Source: Bryobacterales bacterium (GTDB taxonomy: Bacteria > Acidobacteriota > Terriglobia > Bryobacterales > Bryobacteraceae). Taken from it: a DNA stretch of 32,544 bases. Positions 1 through 8,451 of the stretch are shown here, piece after piece. Numbering within the stretch: the first letter of the stretch is position 1; every line of letters begins with the position of its first letter. The translations under genes were made by a program, and so were the position numbers. The DNA lies in the NCBI GenBank assembly GCA_025463005.1, contig JAOAPR010000067.1, positions 1 to 32,544 of the forward strand. Reading direction: 5' to 3'. Under the pieces are notes generated by a model. That model was not told the origin of the DNA, searched no databases, and saw nothing but the letters and a program-made list of their open reading frames with translations.

Positions 1-677
1 GTACGACGAACCCGATGACAAGATCATTTTGACCAATCACAGCCGTCCGATCGGCACCCTCACTGCGATCGATCCCCAAAAGCGGTGACATCGTCGCCAC
101 CGTCGAGTTGGAGGACACGGCGCCCGAAGGCGCTGCGGCCGATGGCAAGGGACACATCTTCGTCAACAACGAAAGCAAGAACACGATTCAAGTGATCGAC
201 GTGAAGACGTGGAAGGCGACCGCCTCGTGGCCGCTCGCGCCATGTCAAGGGCCCACCGGCATCGCGTACGACAAAGCATCGGACCGCATTTTCTCGGGTT
301 GCAACAATACTTCCGTGGTGGTTGATCCAAACACGGGCAAAGTCGTGGCGACCATCAAGAACGGAACGCGCGTTGACGCCCTGGGATGGGATCCGTCGAA
401 AAAGCTGATTTACATTCCGAATGGGGGCGAGGGCAACGTCACAGTCGTCCACCAGGATGCGCCCGACAAGTATACGACGGTTGCCACGGTCGACACGTTC
501 GCAGGTGCGAAGACCATCGCCGTGGATCCGGTGACGCACAATGTATATCTGTTCCAGCCTGAGCGTGGTCCGGCCCCGGCGCCAGCCCCTGGCGCGACAC
601 CACCGGCTGCGGGCGGGCGCGGCCGGGGTCCACAGGGTCCGATCGTCGCTGCATGGTTTATCGTGATCAAGCAATAG
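1..677 (+). CDS. YVTN-type beta-propeller protein, 5' end outside window, apparent frameshift
   Basis: The protein is built from repeating beta-propeller blades of the YVTN/NHL kind. Visible motifs are VIDVKTWKATASWPL, VVDPNTGKVVATI and IAVDPVTHNVYLF, with a Pro/Ala/Gly-rich stretch before the C-terminal strand (IVAAWFIVIKQ). Such proteins are usually exported and act as binding scaffolds; no enzymatic role can be assigned. The upstream blade is read from base 2 (…NHSRPIGTLTAIDPQ) and the rest (SGDIVATVELEDTAPEG…) in another frame. The two join smoothly only if one base is removed from the CCCCAAAA run near 74-81, so I treat them as one gene with an indel. A TTG at 108 would be an alternative start, but it cuts into a blade. 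The 3' end faces the convergent gene at 694 across a palindromic terminator. The propeller assignment is firm; binding partner unknown. Confidence 0.8.
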
Positions 678-703
678 CTATTGCTTGAACTAGCTAGTTT
701 TTT
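667..703. terminator. Bidirectional palindromic terminator between convergent genes
   Basis: A perfect 22-base palindrome (667-688, arms TCAAGCAATAG / CTATTGCTTGA) is followed directly by a second palindrome ACTAGCTAGT (689-698) and a T run (698-703). The stop codon of the propeller gene (675-677) lies in the first palindrome and that of the minus-strand gene (694-696) in the second. This fits intrinsic termination for both convergent transcripts, although the stems are AT-rich. Confidence 0.65.
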
Positions 704-1500
704 GCGGAATTCTGTTTCGCCGCGCCTTCGACCAGAGACTGGGTTTCATTCGAGCAGGCCAGTTCCATGATCTGATCGAACGGAGCCAATACCAGCGTCT
801 GTTTGGGAACGACCCACGGCTTGGTCAGCACCTTGGGATCCTCGAGCGTCGCCTCGATCTCGAGTGTGTTGGCGTCCACGCGGCGATAGCGTTCGACGAT
901 ATGCAGCGCGTCGGAATGGAACGACACGCGGCCTTCCGCGGAGATCCAGCTCGTGTCGGTAAAGTTGGTCTTATCGACAACGAGAGTATCGCCTTCCCAA
1001 CGACCTATTGCGTCTCCGCGATTGGAAGGAGGCACGCTATCGCGATGCGGTCTTCCATCGGTAGGGATGATTTGGAAGCTGTTATAGGTTTCCGTCAGCA
1101 TCACCACGAACTTTGGAGTCTGAACGATCTGCCCCACCGCCCCCACGTCGAAGAGGCTGACGTTCAAAGTACCAAACGCCGTGTTCACGCAACCCAGTGC
1201 CGGGTCATCCTTATCGGACAGAGTCTTGGCCTTGGCCATGGCCGAAGGCTGATACAGACTGGCAAAAGTGGGCGGCGGCGTTGCACCCCTGCCACCGGCG
1301 GGCGCAGTCACGCTTCCCCCGCTGGGTGTGCGACCTCCAACATCAGCGCCACGCCACCAGACGCCGGACAAGTCGGGATGACCGTCGGCCGTACGCGGCA
1401 CGCGAGCCGGAGCAGGTGTCTGTGCCGCTAGGCGAGTCGTTCCAGCCGTGGACCATACCAGCGTGCTGACGATCGCCGCCGTGATGATCGAGTACTTCAC
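694..1500 (-). CDS. Secreted 'ADGHPDLSGVW' family protein, function unknown
   Basis: This 268-residue protein starts with a signal peptide (KYSIITAAIVSTLVW…) followed by the family hallmark PRTADGHPDLSGVWW. Further in are GRWEGDTLVVDKTNFTD and HSDALHIVERYRRVD, then a beta-rich end with EDPKVLTKPWVVP and ACSNETQSL. I know this arrangement from large paralogous families in Acidobacteriota; no biochemical function is known to me. The GTG start (1498-1500) overlaps the stop of the upstream DUF6152 gene in a GTGA sequence, which implies translational coupling. A longer frame reaching 1743 only reads through the neighbour in a wrong frame. Three more members or remnants occur in the window (8787-9749, 10291-10467, 12075-13859). 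Probably periplasmic or surface-exposed. Confidence 0.85.
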   Translation of the reverse strand: MKYSIITAAIVSTLVWSTAGTTRLAAQTPAPARVPRTADGHPDLSGVWWRGADVGGRTPSGGSVTAPAGGRGATPPPTFASLYQPSAMAKAKTLSDKDDPALGCVNTAFGTLNVSLFDVGAVGQIVQTPKFVVMLTETYNSFQIIPTDGRPHRDSVPPSNRGDAIGRWEGDTLVVDKTNFTDTSWISAEGRVSFHSDALHIVERYRRVDANTLEIEATLEDPKVLTKPWVVPKQTLVLAPFDQIMELACSNETQSLVEGAAKQNSAKN

Positions 1501-1904
1501 TTGCCCGGTCCCTCCTGGGGCCCGAACATACCGAACACCTGGCCATCCGCGGTGGTGAGCTCTCTCAACATGCCCCTGGTCTGCGAGGCATCCCTGGCGC
1601 GGAAACCCTTGATGGTGACCTCGGCTCCCTGCTTGATGATGTTCGGCTTGTAGCCGTTGCGAATCATTCCACTGGGCGTCCCAGCCTCGAAGGACCACTG
1701 CTCTACTTTGCCGCTGGCGTCCTTCACGTCGATGACGAACCACGAATGCGGGTTTCGCAACAGCACCTGATTGATCACGCCGTGAACTGTAATCGCATTA
1801 GTCGTATCGTACGCCGCGGCAAAAGAGTGGTGGGCCCACGCCGGCACCCCCGTACCGAGAGCAATCAAACCTGACGCCAAAACGGCGAGAATTCTTCGAT
1901 TCAT
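1497..1904 (-). CDS. DUF6152 family exported protein
   Basis: A 135-residue exported protein whose signal peptide ends AWA, followed at once by HHSFAAAYD, the DUF6152 hallmark. The rest is a small beta-barrel-like domain with VINQVLLRNPHSWFVIDV, a Trp-containing strand (VEQWSFEAGTPSGM), and VTIKGFRARDASQ. Start at 1904 is chosen for the strong GGAGGTGGT just upstream. The stop overlaps the GTG of the downstream gene by four bases, so the two are made together. If the signal peptide is cut at AWA, the mature protein begins with His-His; with the NPH motif this suggests a metal site, which is inference only. Function of the family is unknown. A paralogue lies at 13893-14300, again directly upstream of an ADGHPD-family gene. 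Confidence 0.88.
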   Translation of the reverse strand: MNRRILAVLASGLIALGTGVPAWAHHSFAAAYDTTNAITVHGVINQVLLRNPHSWFVIDVKDASGKVEQWSFEAGTPSGMIRNGYKPNIIKQGAEVTIKGFRARDASQTRGMLRELTTADGQVFGMFGPQEGPGK

Positions 1905-2011
1905 ACCACCTCCGGTCTCATCCCAGAGTATATATCTAGACTGACAGCATCGCCATCGTGCGTATGATTGACTCATCTAATCCGCGGTGCGCGGGTGGCC
2001 GATAGAACGTT

Positions 2012-3736
2012 ATGCATTGGTGGGGTCGAATTTTGCCGGTATGCTTGTTGGCGTCGTGTTCGACGCCGCCTCCGGTGATGGACGAGCGGCAAATCACCAG
2101 CCGGCTTGGCGACGCGTCGTCACCTGTCTTATCGCGCGATGGCACGGCTGTAGCGTTCTCGGCGGTGGCGAAGGGTTACAAAAACTCACAAATCTGGGTG
2201 GGTCGCGCTGACGGGTCGGCGCCTCCGCGGCCGCTGACGATGGACGCGTCGCAGAATTACGACCCCGAATTTTCCCCCGACGGCCGAAGCATCTACTTTA
2301 CTTCAACGCGCGAGCCGCAAGGAGTCTATCGTGTGCCGTCTTCCGGCGGCACGGCCGAGATGGCGATCCCGAACGCAGTCGCGGCGAAAATCTCGCCCGA
2401 CGGCAACACGATCCTTTACGGAAATGGAGGCAAGCTTGTTCGGCGCGCGCTTGCGGGCGGTCCCGCCACTATAGTTCTCCCCGCCATCGATAATTCCTAT
2501 GCGCCGCTGTGGTCCCCCGATGGCTCGCGCATCCTGGTCGCGACGTCAACTCAAGAGCAACGCGAGCCGGAATGGTGGATCGTACCGTTCGCAGGCGGCC
2601 AGCCGCTCAAAACCTCGCTCGGAGCCGATCTGCGCCTCCAGGGCTTCAACTACATCGCTACGAATGCATGGCTGGCGGGCGATTGGATCATCTTCACCGG
2701 TCGTCAAGGCGAGACGCAGACCCTGTGGAAGGTCCAGCTCGGTCCCGACGGCAAGACTCTCGGTAAGGCCATCCGGGCCACCAAGGACGCGGAGGGCGAC
2801 TACGGCGCTTCCTTCACCGCTGGAAAGCTGGTGTTCTCTCGCACCAGAGTTGACATGAATTTCTGGGCGCTGCCTCTCGATCCGGCCGGCCAGCATATCA
2901 CGGCGACACCTGAACCATTGACATCCACCCCCGTTAATAAGGGCCAGCAGTCCGTCGCCGGCGCGAAGCTGCTCTATAGCGCCGAAAACGGCGACCGCTT
3001 CTCGCTCTTTCTGAAAGACGGATCGAAAAACGGCGGGAACGATAAGAACCTGCGCGATGCCTTCTTCTCCGTGCTCGCGCCGGACGGCTCGCGCTATGTG
3101 TATGGCGAAGGAACCAAGGAGCAGCTCAAGGTCTACATGAAATCGCTGAGCTGGTGGTCGTTCTGGTCCTCAACACTGTGCGAGAACTGCGGGATGCCGA
3201 GCCAATTCTCGCCGGACGGAAAGAAACTGCTCCTCTGGACCGACTCGCCGCCGATGCAGCACCTCGACATGCTCGATCTCGCGACACGCCAGGTCAACCG
3301 GATCGTGTGGGCTACTGAGGATCTGAAGGGCCCGCGCCTTTCGCCTGACGGCCGCTGGATCAGTTTTGTGGCCGCGGTTGGAGCGCACCAGTGGCAGGCC
3401 TTCGTCGCGCCGGTATCGGAAGAAAGGCCGGCGGCCTCATCCGAATGGGTGCCCGTCACGCCGCTTTCCGATTCATTCTTCTTCGTGTTCTGGGCGTCCC
3501 GCAGCGACCTGATCTACATATTGTCATCGCACGTTCAGGGCGGAAATTTGCGCTTCCTGGATGCCCAGACGCTCGATATGGAAACGAAGCGTCCAGTGGG
3601 AACAGCAATGCCAGTCTACGAATTCGAGGAAACGCTCGTGCCGACGATGGACCCGGTATGGAACACGGTCTCTGTCGTGGGCAGCAAAGTTATACTGGAG
3701 CTCGGCGGCGTAAGCACCGACATCTGGATCAAATGA
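2012..3736 (+). CDS. PD40/TolB-like beta-propeller lipoprotein
   Basis: A 574-residue protein with a lipoprotein signal: the lipobox LLAS-C places the modified Cys at residue 16, followed by Ser, which suggests the outer membrane. The body is a series of PD40 (WD40-like) blades, with repeated F/W-SPDG-R/K motifs such as PEFSPDGRSIYFTSTR, APLWSPDGSRILVATS, SQFSPDGKKLLLWTD and PRLSPDGRWISFVAA. The same repeats occur in TolB and in the N-terminal domains of prolyl oligopeptidases, but no peptidase domain follows, so this is a propeller-only protein. The first ATG is used; no good ribosome binding site is visible. It converges with the TlpA-like gene, with 13 bases between the two stop codons. 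Likely a periplasm-facing binding scaffold; partner unknown. Confidence 0.85.
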   Translation: MHWWGRILPVCLLASCSTPPPVMDERQITSRLGDASSPVLSRDGTAVAFSAVAKGYKNSQIWVGRADGSAPPRPLTMDASQNYDPEFSPDGRSIYFTSTREPQGVYRVPSSGGTAEMAIPNAVAAKISPDGNTILYGNGGKLVRRALAGGPATIVLPAIDNSYAPLWSPDGSRILVATSTQEQREPEWWIVPFAGGQPLKTSLGADLRLQGFNYIATNAWLAGDWIIFTGRQGETQTLWKVQLGPDGKTLGKAIRATKDAEGDYGASFTAGKLVFSRTRVDMNFWALPLDPAGQHITATPEPLTSTPVNKGQQSVAGAKLLYSAENGDRFSLFLKDGSKNGGNDKNLRDAFFSVLAPDGSRYVYGEGTKEQLKVYMKSLSWWSFWSSTLCENCGMPSQFSPDGKKLLLWTDSPPMQHLDMLDLATRQVNRIVWATEDLKGPRLSPDGRWISFVAAVGAHQWQAFVAPVSEERPAASSEWVPVTPLSDSFFFVFWASRSDLIYILSSHVQGGNLRFLDAQTLDMETKRPVGTAMPVYEFEETLVPTMDPVWNTVSVVGSKVILELGGVSTDIWIK

Positions 3737-3749
3737 TGCGGAGCGAAGC

Positions 3750-4976
3750 TTACTTCTCCGCCAGCAGACGCCCCACCTGGACGTTGAACTCATCCTTGGC
3801 TTGACGGAAAAGTTCGCCGCTGCCCGAACTTGGAAAACCGGAGTGAATGCTTCGCACCAAGCCCCGGCGATCTATGAAAAGAGTGGCCGGCCAGGTATTC
3901 CAGTTGACCAGCTGCGTGAGTTTGGCATTTGCCTCGTCGGGGTCGCCGCACAGCAACACAGGGAATTCCAATCCGTACTTCCTCACAAACGCACGCAAGC
4001 GCGTCGGATCCTTGAGCTGATCGGCCTCTTCGAACGAAAGCGAAACAATGTCCATTTCCTGCCGGCCGTATTTGCGATACATCTCTGCTAGAAAAGGAGC
4101 CTCGTCATGGCAATTGGGGCACCAACTGCCCGTGATCTCGACGACCAGGACCTTCCCTCGGAACCGCGCATCCGCGTTGGATACGACTTGCCCCTTCAGG
4201 TCCGGGAAGCTGAACCGGAAAGGTTCGCTCGGATCCTTCATGCTCGTGTGCAGATCGGGATCGGTGGGCTCCGGAAGTCCCTTGGCGCGTGCGGCGGCCG
4301 GACGGTACGCGGTCAACTTGGTTTTGGCGTCTTGAAGGATATCGAGCGTGCCGTCGCTCGCAGGTGTGATTACCAAGAGATGAGCGCGGGCCCCGTCGAA
4401 ATGGCTTAGCACGAACTTGCCGTTCTGGAAGCTGCCGCTGATGGTCCCGGTATCTCCATCCACGCGTAAGATCGTCGCGGAGACTTTCGCGCCGGACTGA
4501 TGAACAATAAACCGCCATGCCGACTCGCCTTTCCCGCTCTTGTTGGGGATTGCCCACAGACCGTCGATCGAGGGGGCACTCGCAGAGACAGTGGCTGGCT
4601 TGGCCACGGCGGCCCGCGTAGCTCGAATCGCAAAAGGACCCTTCATTCGCCGCGTGCCGGCATATTGGCCTTCGAGCACGCCATCTTTGAGAGTCGCTTC
4701 GAGAGTCGCAGCGTAGTAGTCCCAGTTCAGGATCAACCTCCCATTCTCAAAGCGGCCTTGAGTCGAAGCGTATCGGTCATCGCCATTGAAGAACGATGCG
4801 GTGACGTTCGCGCCCGAGCCCGAAATCTCCAGGGGAAAGGGCGTTTCGACGCCGTTGATCTGGATGGTCGCGTCCCACAGCCCTGCGATTGGTTGCGCGA
4901 CAGGTTGAGCGACGGATTGAGCGAGGACTGACGGAGCCAGCGCCAGAAGCATTGCGGCGAAGGTCTTGCCATTCAT
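3750..4976 (-). CDS. TlpA-like thioredoxin-fold protein with long N-terminal beta domain
   Basis: A 408-residue exported protein with a signal peptide ending near SVLAQ. Residues ~30-230 form beta-rich repeats (GLWDATIQINGVETPFPLEI and, repeated, GLWAIPNKSGKGESAWRFIV), like domains fused to redoxins in Acidobacteriota. The C-terminal ~150 residues are a TlpA/ResA-type redoxin with GSWCPNCHDEAPF (CxxC at about 286/289), the cis-Pro region NTWPATLFID, and RSIHSGF. The family reduces or exchanges disulphides in the periplasm, or supplies electrons to cytochrome and copper maturation. Which partner applies here cannot be told. Possible clients, given without evidence beyond exported location, are the Cys-rich proteins elsewhere in the window. 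ATG at 4974-4976 gives a sensible signal peptide. Monocistronic, divergent from the gene at 5097. Confidence 0.87.
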   Translation of the reverse strand: MNGKTFAAMLLALAPSVLAQSVAQPVAQPIAGLWDATIQINGVETPFPLEISGSGANVTASFFNGDDRYASTQGRFENGRLILNWDYYAATLEATLKDGVLEGQYAGTRRMKGPFAIRATRAAVAKPATVSASAPSIDGLWAIPNKSGKGESAWRFIVHQSGAKVSATILRVDGDTGTISGSFQNGKFVLSHFDGARAHLLVITPASDGTLDILQDAKTKLTAYRPAAARAKGLPEPTDPDLHTSMKDPSEPFRFSFPDLKGQVVSNADARFRGKVLVVEITGSWCPNCHDEAPFLAEMYRKYGRQEMDIVSLSFEEADQLKDPTRLRAFVRKYGLEFPVLLCGDPDEANAKLTQLVNWNTWPATLFIDRRGLVRSIHSGFPSSGSGELFRQAKDEFNVQVGRLLAEK

Positions 4977-4998
4977 GGAGTAAACATATCACGCTCTG

Positions 4999-5027
4999 TT
5001 GACACAAGTTGCCGAGTGCCGCATAAT
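4999..5027 (+). promoter_or_regulatory. Sigma-70-type promoter for the MBL-fold gene
   Basis: TTGACA (4999-5004), a 17-base spacer and CATAAT (5022-5027) lie in the 120-base divergent gap, pointing at the gene that starts at 5097. Five of six bases match in the -10 and all six in the -35. This is the best housekeeping promoter in the window; it implies a leader of about 60 bases. Confidence 0.7.
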
Positions 5028-5096
5028 GATCTCTCCCCGTCTGAGCACGCCCTCCCCGTCTCGTAATTCCATACAGGAAACGGCACGACAGCCTTC

Positions 5097-5966
5097 ATGC
5101 ACAAATCGACTTTAATCCGCCTTTCCGCAGGAGCTTTGGCCCTGGCAGGCGTCTGGACAGCATACACTCAGAACGCTCCTACCCAACCGCTCACTTTCAA
5201 GCAACTCAAAGACGATCTGTGGGTGATTGAGGGGACCTCCAATGGCGCGAGCGATGCGGGCAATATCGCCGTGCTGGTCACGAGTGAGGGCGTCGTCCTG
5301 GTCGACGACCGGTTCGCTCAGGACTTTCCCGAAGTCATGTCGGTGGTGCGCAAGATTACGCCCCTGCCCGTCAAGTACGTGCTCAATACTCACCACCATG
5401 GCGATCATACAGGCGGCAATGCGCAGATGCTCCCGAACGCCGAGATCCTCATTCAGGCCAATGCTCGAAAACACATGATAGACACCCACATGCCTGGTCC
5501 GCCGCACATTACGTTTACCCGGGAGGCGAGCGTCTTCTTGGGCGGCAAGGAGGTGCGTGCGGTCTACTCGGGGCGAGGCCACACGGATGGCGACGTCGCC
5601 GTGTTCATTCCGCATGATCGCGCGATCCATCTGGGCGACCTTATGGCTGGCACCAACGGAGTGACGAACCCCGTAATGGATTATTCGAGCGGAGCCAGCC
5701 TGAAAGCCTGGCCCGCAACGCTCGATGGCGCGCTGAAGCTCGATCCTGAAATCGTTATCCCCGGACACGGTGCCGTTACAGATAAGGCCGGCCTGCAGGC
5801 GCACCGCAATAAGATCGCAGCGGTGCTAACCTGCGCAACCACGCTGGTTAATGAGAACAAATCGGTGGACGAGATCGGCAAAACGATGGTGACCGAGTTT
5901 GACTTCAAGCCGATTAATCTGCGGCCGCTGGACGGCCTGATTACTGAACTGAAGAATGCGAACTGA
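5097..5966 (+). CDS. Exported metallo-beta-lactamase-fold hydrolase
   Basis: A 289-residue protein with an N-terminal signal (STLIRLSAGALALAGVW…) and a complete MBL fold. The zinc ligands are visible: NTHHHGDHTGG (HxHxDH, about residues 99-104), the His in GRGHTDGD (~162), the bridging Asp in IHLGDLM (~181) and the His in IPGHGAV (~224). The sequence is closer to the general MBL-fold hydrolases common in Acidobacteriota than to a named clinical beta-lactamase, so the substrate is open; hydrolysis of a lactam, lactone or thioester in the periplasm is possible. A consensus promoter sits upstream at 4999-5027. The stop is three bases from the stop of the convergent hydrolase gene. Confidence 0.9.
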   Translation: MHKSTLIRLSAGALALAGVWTAYTQNAPTQPLTFKQLKDDLWVIEGTSNGASDAGNIAVLVTSEGVVLVDDRFAQDFPEVMSVVRKITPLPVKYVLNTHHHGDHTGGNAQMLPNAEILIQANARKHMIDTHMPGPPHITFTREASVFLGGKEVRAVYSGRGHTDGDVAVFIPHDRAIHLGDLMAGTNGVTNPVMDYSSGASLKAWPATLDGALKLDPEIVIPGHGAVTDKAGLQAHRNKIAAVLTCATTLVNENKSVDEIGKTMVTEFDFKPINLRPLDGLITELKNAN

Positions 5967-5969
5967 TCG

Positions 5970-8159
5970 CTAAGGTTGAATCTGTAAGAAATTCAGCCCT
6001 TCCGGTAAGGTCGCCGGATTCTGGAACAGGGTCTGGCCTGCGAACGCGCCCGTGAAATATTGATTTGGGTCGAGGATCGCGCCGGAAGCGAAGAAATCGA
6101 CGATCTGCTTTTGAGCCGCTACTCCAATCGCGGCCAGCAGGGGCGGACCAAGCGGGTCGAACAGCATCGGATTGCTCAGGAACCGATGCGGGTACACGGG
6201 AAACGGCGACCCGGGCTGAGTCAGGCCGAGCAACCGGGGATCGATGGCTGCTGCCAGATCCGTCCGGAGCACCCACGTTTCCGGCTGGAGTCCTCCGGCC
6301 CGAACCAGGGCCGACTCGGTTGGGTTCGGCACTTCCAGATCGCCCAGCCCGAACTGCACCAATATCCGCTTTGCGGGAACCCCCGGCAGCGGCGCTCTCT
6401 TCAAGTGAGGCGCGTAGCTCAAGGGATCGCCGAGCATTCCCAGCCAGTCCGCCTGCTCAAACGCGGCCTGAATGGCAAGCGCGCCGGGCACAGCGTCGGT
6501 GATCGCCTGACCTCGATAGACATACTCGTCGTTGAAGCTGTCGTGGAAGTAGGCCTGCGATGGCGCGGGCGGCACGTTCAGCAGAGGTGGCGTGAAACCT
6601 GCGAGATAGGCGGCTCCGAGCTGGCGCACGATCGGGCTCAGGCGGGCGATGTCCACTTGCGTGCCGCCGCCGCTGTTCAGCGTCGCGGCCGCAACATTTG
6701 GTTCCACAGCCTGAAAAAGAGTCCCATAGAACGACCCGAACGATTGGCCTGTATAGTAAATTCGCGATGTATCCAGATTCAGTCCCAGCCCTTGTGTAGC
6801 CTTAATGGCGGCCACCAGCGCGAACAGGTCTACCGCAGTCTGACGCGAGCAGTCGCGCGTGCCAATGGCGGTCGGCAGGATGCAGCCGTCCGACGGCCCG
6901 ATCGGCGCGATGGGTGAAAACTGGATGCCGCGGCCGGGAGTGGCAACCATGATATTGCCGCTGCCGGTAGTCACCTGGGTCGCGCTTTGCGGGCCAAATC
7001 CGTGGCCCGTGATCTCTATCGCGAGCGTTGCGAAGCCCTTCTGGGCCCACGTTGACGCCGCAAACGTGGCAGCGCCGAACTGGCTGTCCCCAAGTCCATG
7101 ACCATAAATGATCAGGGGGATCTTGCCGGATCCGGTGGAGCTCGCCGCTGGCATAAATATATGGAAGGAGACCGGAACCACCGTGTTCGGAACCGGAATC
7201 GAAGCATTCGTTGGCGTCGTGCTGATGGTCCCGGCCTGCGGTCCGGAGGTATTGAGGTAAAGCGGCGAAAGATACAGGCCGAACGAGATCCGTTCCACTC
7301 CCGCCAGTACGTCCAGCGGAAGCGTCTGGTTATAGTTAACGCCGGATACGCCGGTTTGCGGCATCCAGGTGATGGACTTGACGTCTTTCAGGTCAAAGGT
7401 GGAAACGGGTCCATACAGCATGCCAGCCCCCGGAATCGCACCTGAGTTAACTTGCGCGTACGCCTGCTGGAGCCAACTGGTGGCGCTCAGCGTAGTGAAC
7501 AGGGATGCCGCGATAACGTCGCTCTTGCCCTCTCCATGGCTCTTGCCGTTGACCGTGTCGATCGCCTGTGAGAGGGCTTCGCAGTAATCTGAATCAGCAT
7601 CTTTCACACAGCTGCGGTAATTCTTGTCCGCCTTCAACCCCTTGCCATCCGCATCCGTCACGTTTGAGGAGACAATGAGCAGATAGCGTGTCTGCTGATC
7701 GAGTACCTCGTCCGGTTTGGCATAGGCGCACTTGGCGGCCGGATCGAAAATCACCTGATTGATCCCAATAGAAGGCGCGTCATGGTCCACCGCCGTAATG
7801 CTTATTCCCTTGCGTAGGGTAGTTACATCGACTGGACCCGAGAAACACACGGTGATTCTCGGATTCACGCTAAATCCATCCAACTGGTTCAACAATTGGG
7901 TGTTGATGCACTGGGCGGCCGTGGATAGAATCGTGCAGCCCGCCGGAAGCGGCAGGTTCACTTGCAAACCGGTTTTCTGGGTTGCAGTTTGAATCGTCAA
8001 AGCATTGGTGGGAAAAGGTCCCACCGATGCGGACGACGGTTGGAACAAAACTGTCGTGTTGCCGCACCACAACGGAAGCGGAAGAAAGAAAAGAAAGGAC
8101 CAGCGCAGTTTTGCGCGCAAAAATGACGTGAAGACACTAGCCACGTTAGATAACTCCAT
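5970..8159 (-). CDS. Large secreted alpha/beta-hydrolase (lipase/esterase-like)
   Basis: A 729-residue protein with an N-terminal hydrophobic signal (LRWSFLFFLPLPLW). Residues ~40-330 are beta-rich with Ig-like character (INPRITVCFSGPVDVTTLRKGISI, TRYLLIVSSNVTDADGKGL) and resemble the N-terminal part of VolA-type outer-membrane lipases. The C-terminal part is an alpha/beta-hydrolase: IPLIIYGHGLGDS near residue 350 gives the oxyanion region, and YYTGQSFGSFYG near 471 holds the nucleophile elbow G-x-S-x-G. The catalytic acid and His cannot be fixed by eye. Probably an extracellular or outer-membrane esterase or lipase; family assignment below the fold level is inference. The lone in-frame ATG is at 8157-8159 and the ribosome binding site is weak. 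Single gene, followed upstream by a stretch of gene debris. Confidence 0.78.
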   Translation of the reverse strand: MELSNVASVFTSFLRAKLRWSFLFFLPLPLWCGNTTVLFQPSSASVGPFPTNALTIQTATQKTGLQVNLPLPAGCTILSTAAQCINTQLLNQLDGFSVNPRITVCFSGPVDVTTLRKGISITAVDHDAPSIGINQVIFDPAAKCAYAKPDEVLDQQTRYLLIVSSNVTDADGKGLKADKNYRSCVKDADSDYCEALSQAIDTVNGKSHGEGKSDVIAASLFTTLSATSWLQQAYAQVNSGAIPGAGMLYGPVSTFDLKDVKSITWMPQTGVSGVNYNQTLPLDVLAGVERISFGLYLSPLYLNTSGPQAGTISTTPTNASIPVPNTVVPVSFHIFMPAASSTGSGKIPLIIYGHGLGDSQFGAATFAASTWAQKGFATLAIEITGHGFGPQSATQVTTGSGNIMVATPGRGIQFSPIAPIGPSDGCILPTAIGTRDCSRQTAVDLFALVAAIKATQGLGLNLDTSRIYYTGQSFGSFYGTLFQAVEPNVAAATLNSGGGTQVDIARLSPIVRQLGAAYLAGFTPPLLNVPPAPSQAYFHDSFNDEYVYRGQAITDAVPGALAIQAAFEQADWLGMLGDPLSYAPHLKRAPLPGVPAKRILVQFGLGDLEVPNPTESALVRAGGLQPETWVLRTDLAAAIDPRLLGLTQPGSPFPVYPHRFLSNPMLFDPLGPPLLAAIGVAAQKQIVDFFASGAILDPNQYFTGAFAGQTLFQNPATLPEGLNFLQIQP

Positions 8160-8341
8160 CCTTATTTTTTAGAAACGAACTGCCAGCACAACCCCCGACG
8201 CGCTGCGCGCATTTGTGCCCGTTCTTGGGCCCCTACTGCAGAGATTGCCAGACCGTGCTCAACGTTTCTTCGGACGGATCGAAACGCGTGTCGTGCCGTC
8301 GGACCTCGGGCGTTAAGCAGAGAAACGCAGAGTGTTGTGTT

Positions 8342-8391
8342 TGGCTCCGCAGGTAGGATTCGAACCTACAACCCTTCGCTTACCAGCCAGG
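8342..8391 (-). tRNA. 3' half of a tRNA (Asn/Thr-like), truncated
   Basis: Read on the minus strand there is a variable loop GGGTT, a perfect T-arm (GTAGG TTCGAAT CCTAC), the 3' acceptor strand CTGCGGA, a discriminator G and an encoded CCA at 8342-8344. The 3' part matches the usual bacterial tRNA-Asn form from memory. The anticodon loop reads CTGGTAA (anticodon GGT, Thr), but its stem arms (CCTGG and GCGAA) do not pair. No 5' acceptor strand TCCGCAG or D-arm is present. This is therefore a fragment, not a working tRNA, of the type left as an att site when an element integrates into a tRNA 3' end. Confidence 0.75.
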
Positions 8392-8451
8392 CAAATCCAT
8401 CAAAAGACAGCCCGTTAGCTCCTTTCCGGGAGCCCCACGCCTTGCCCAGCG

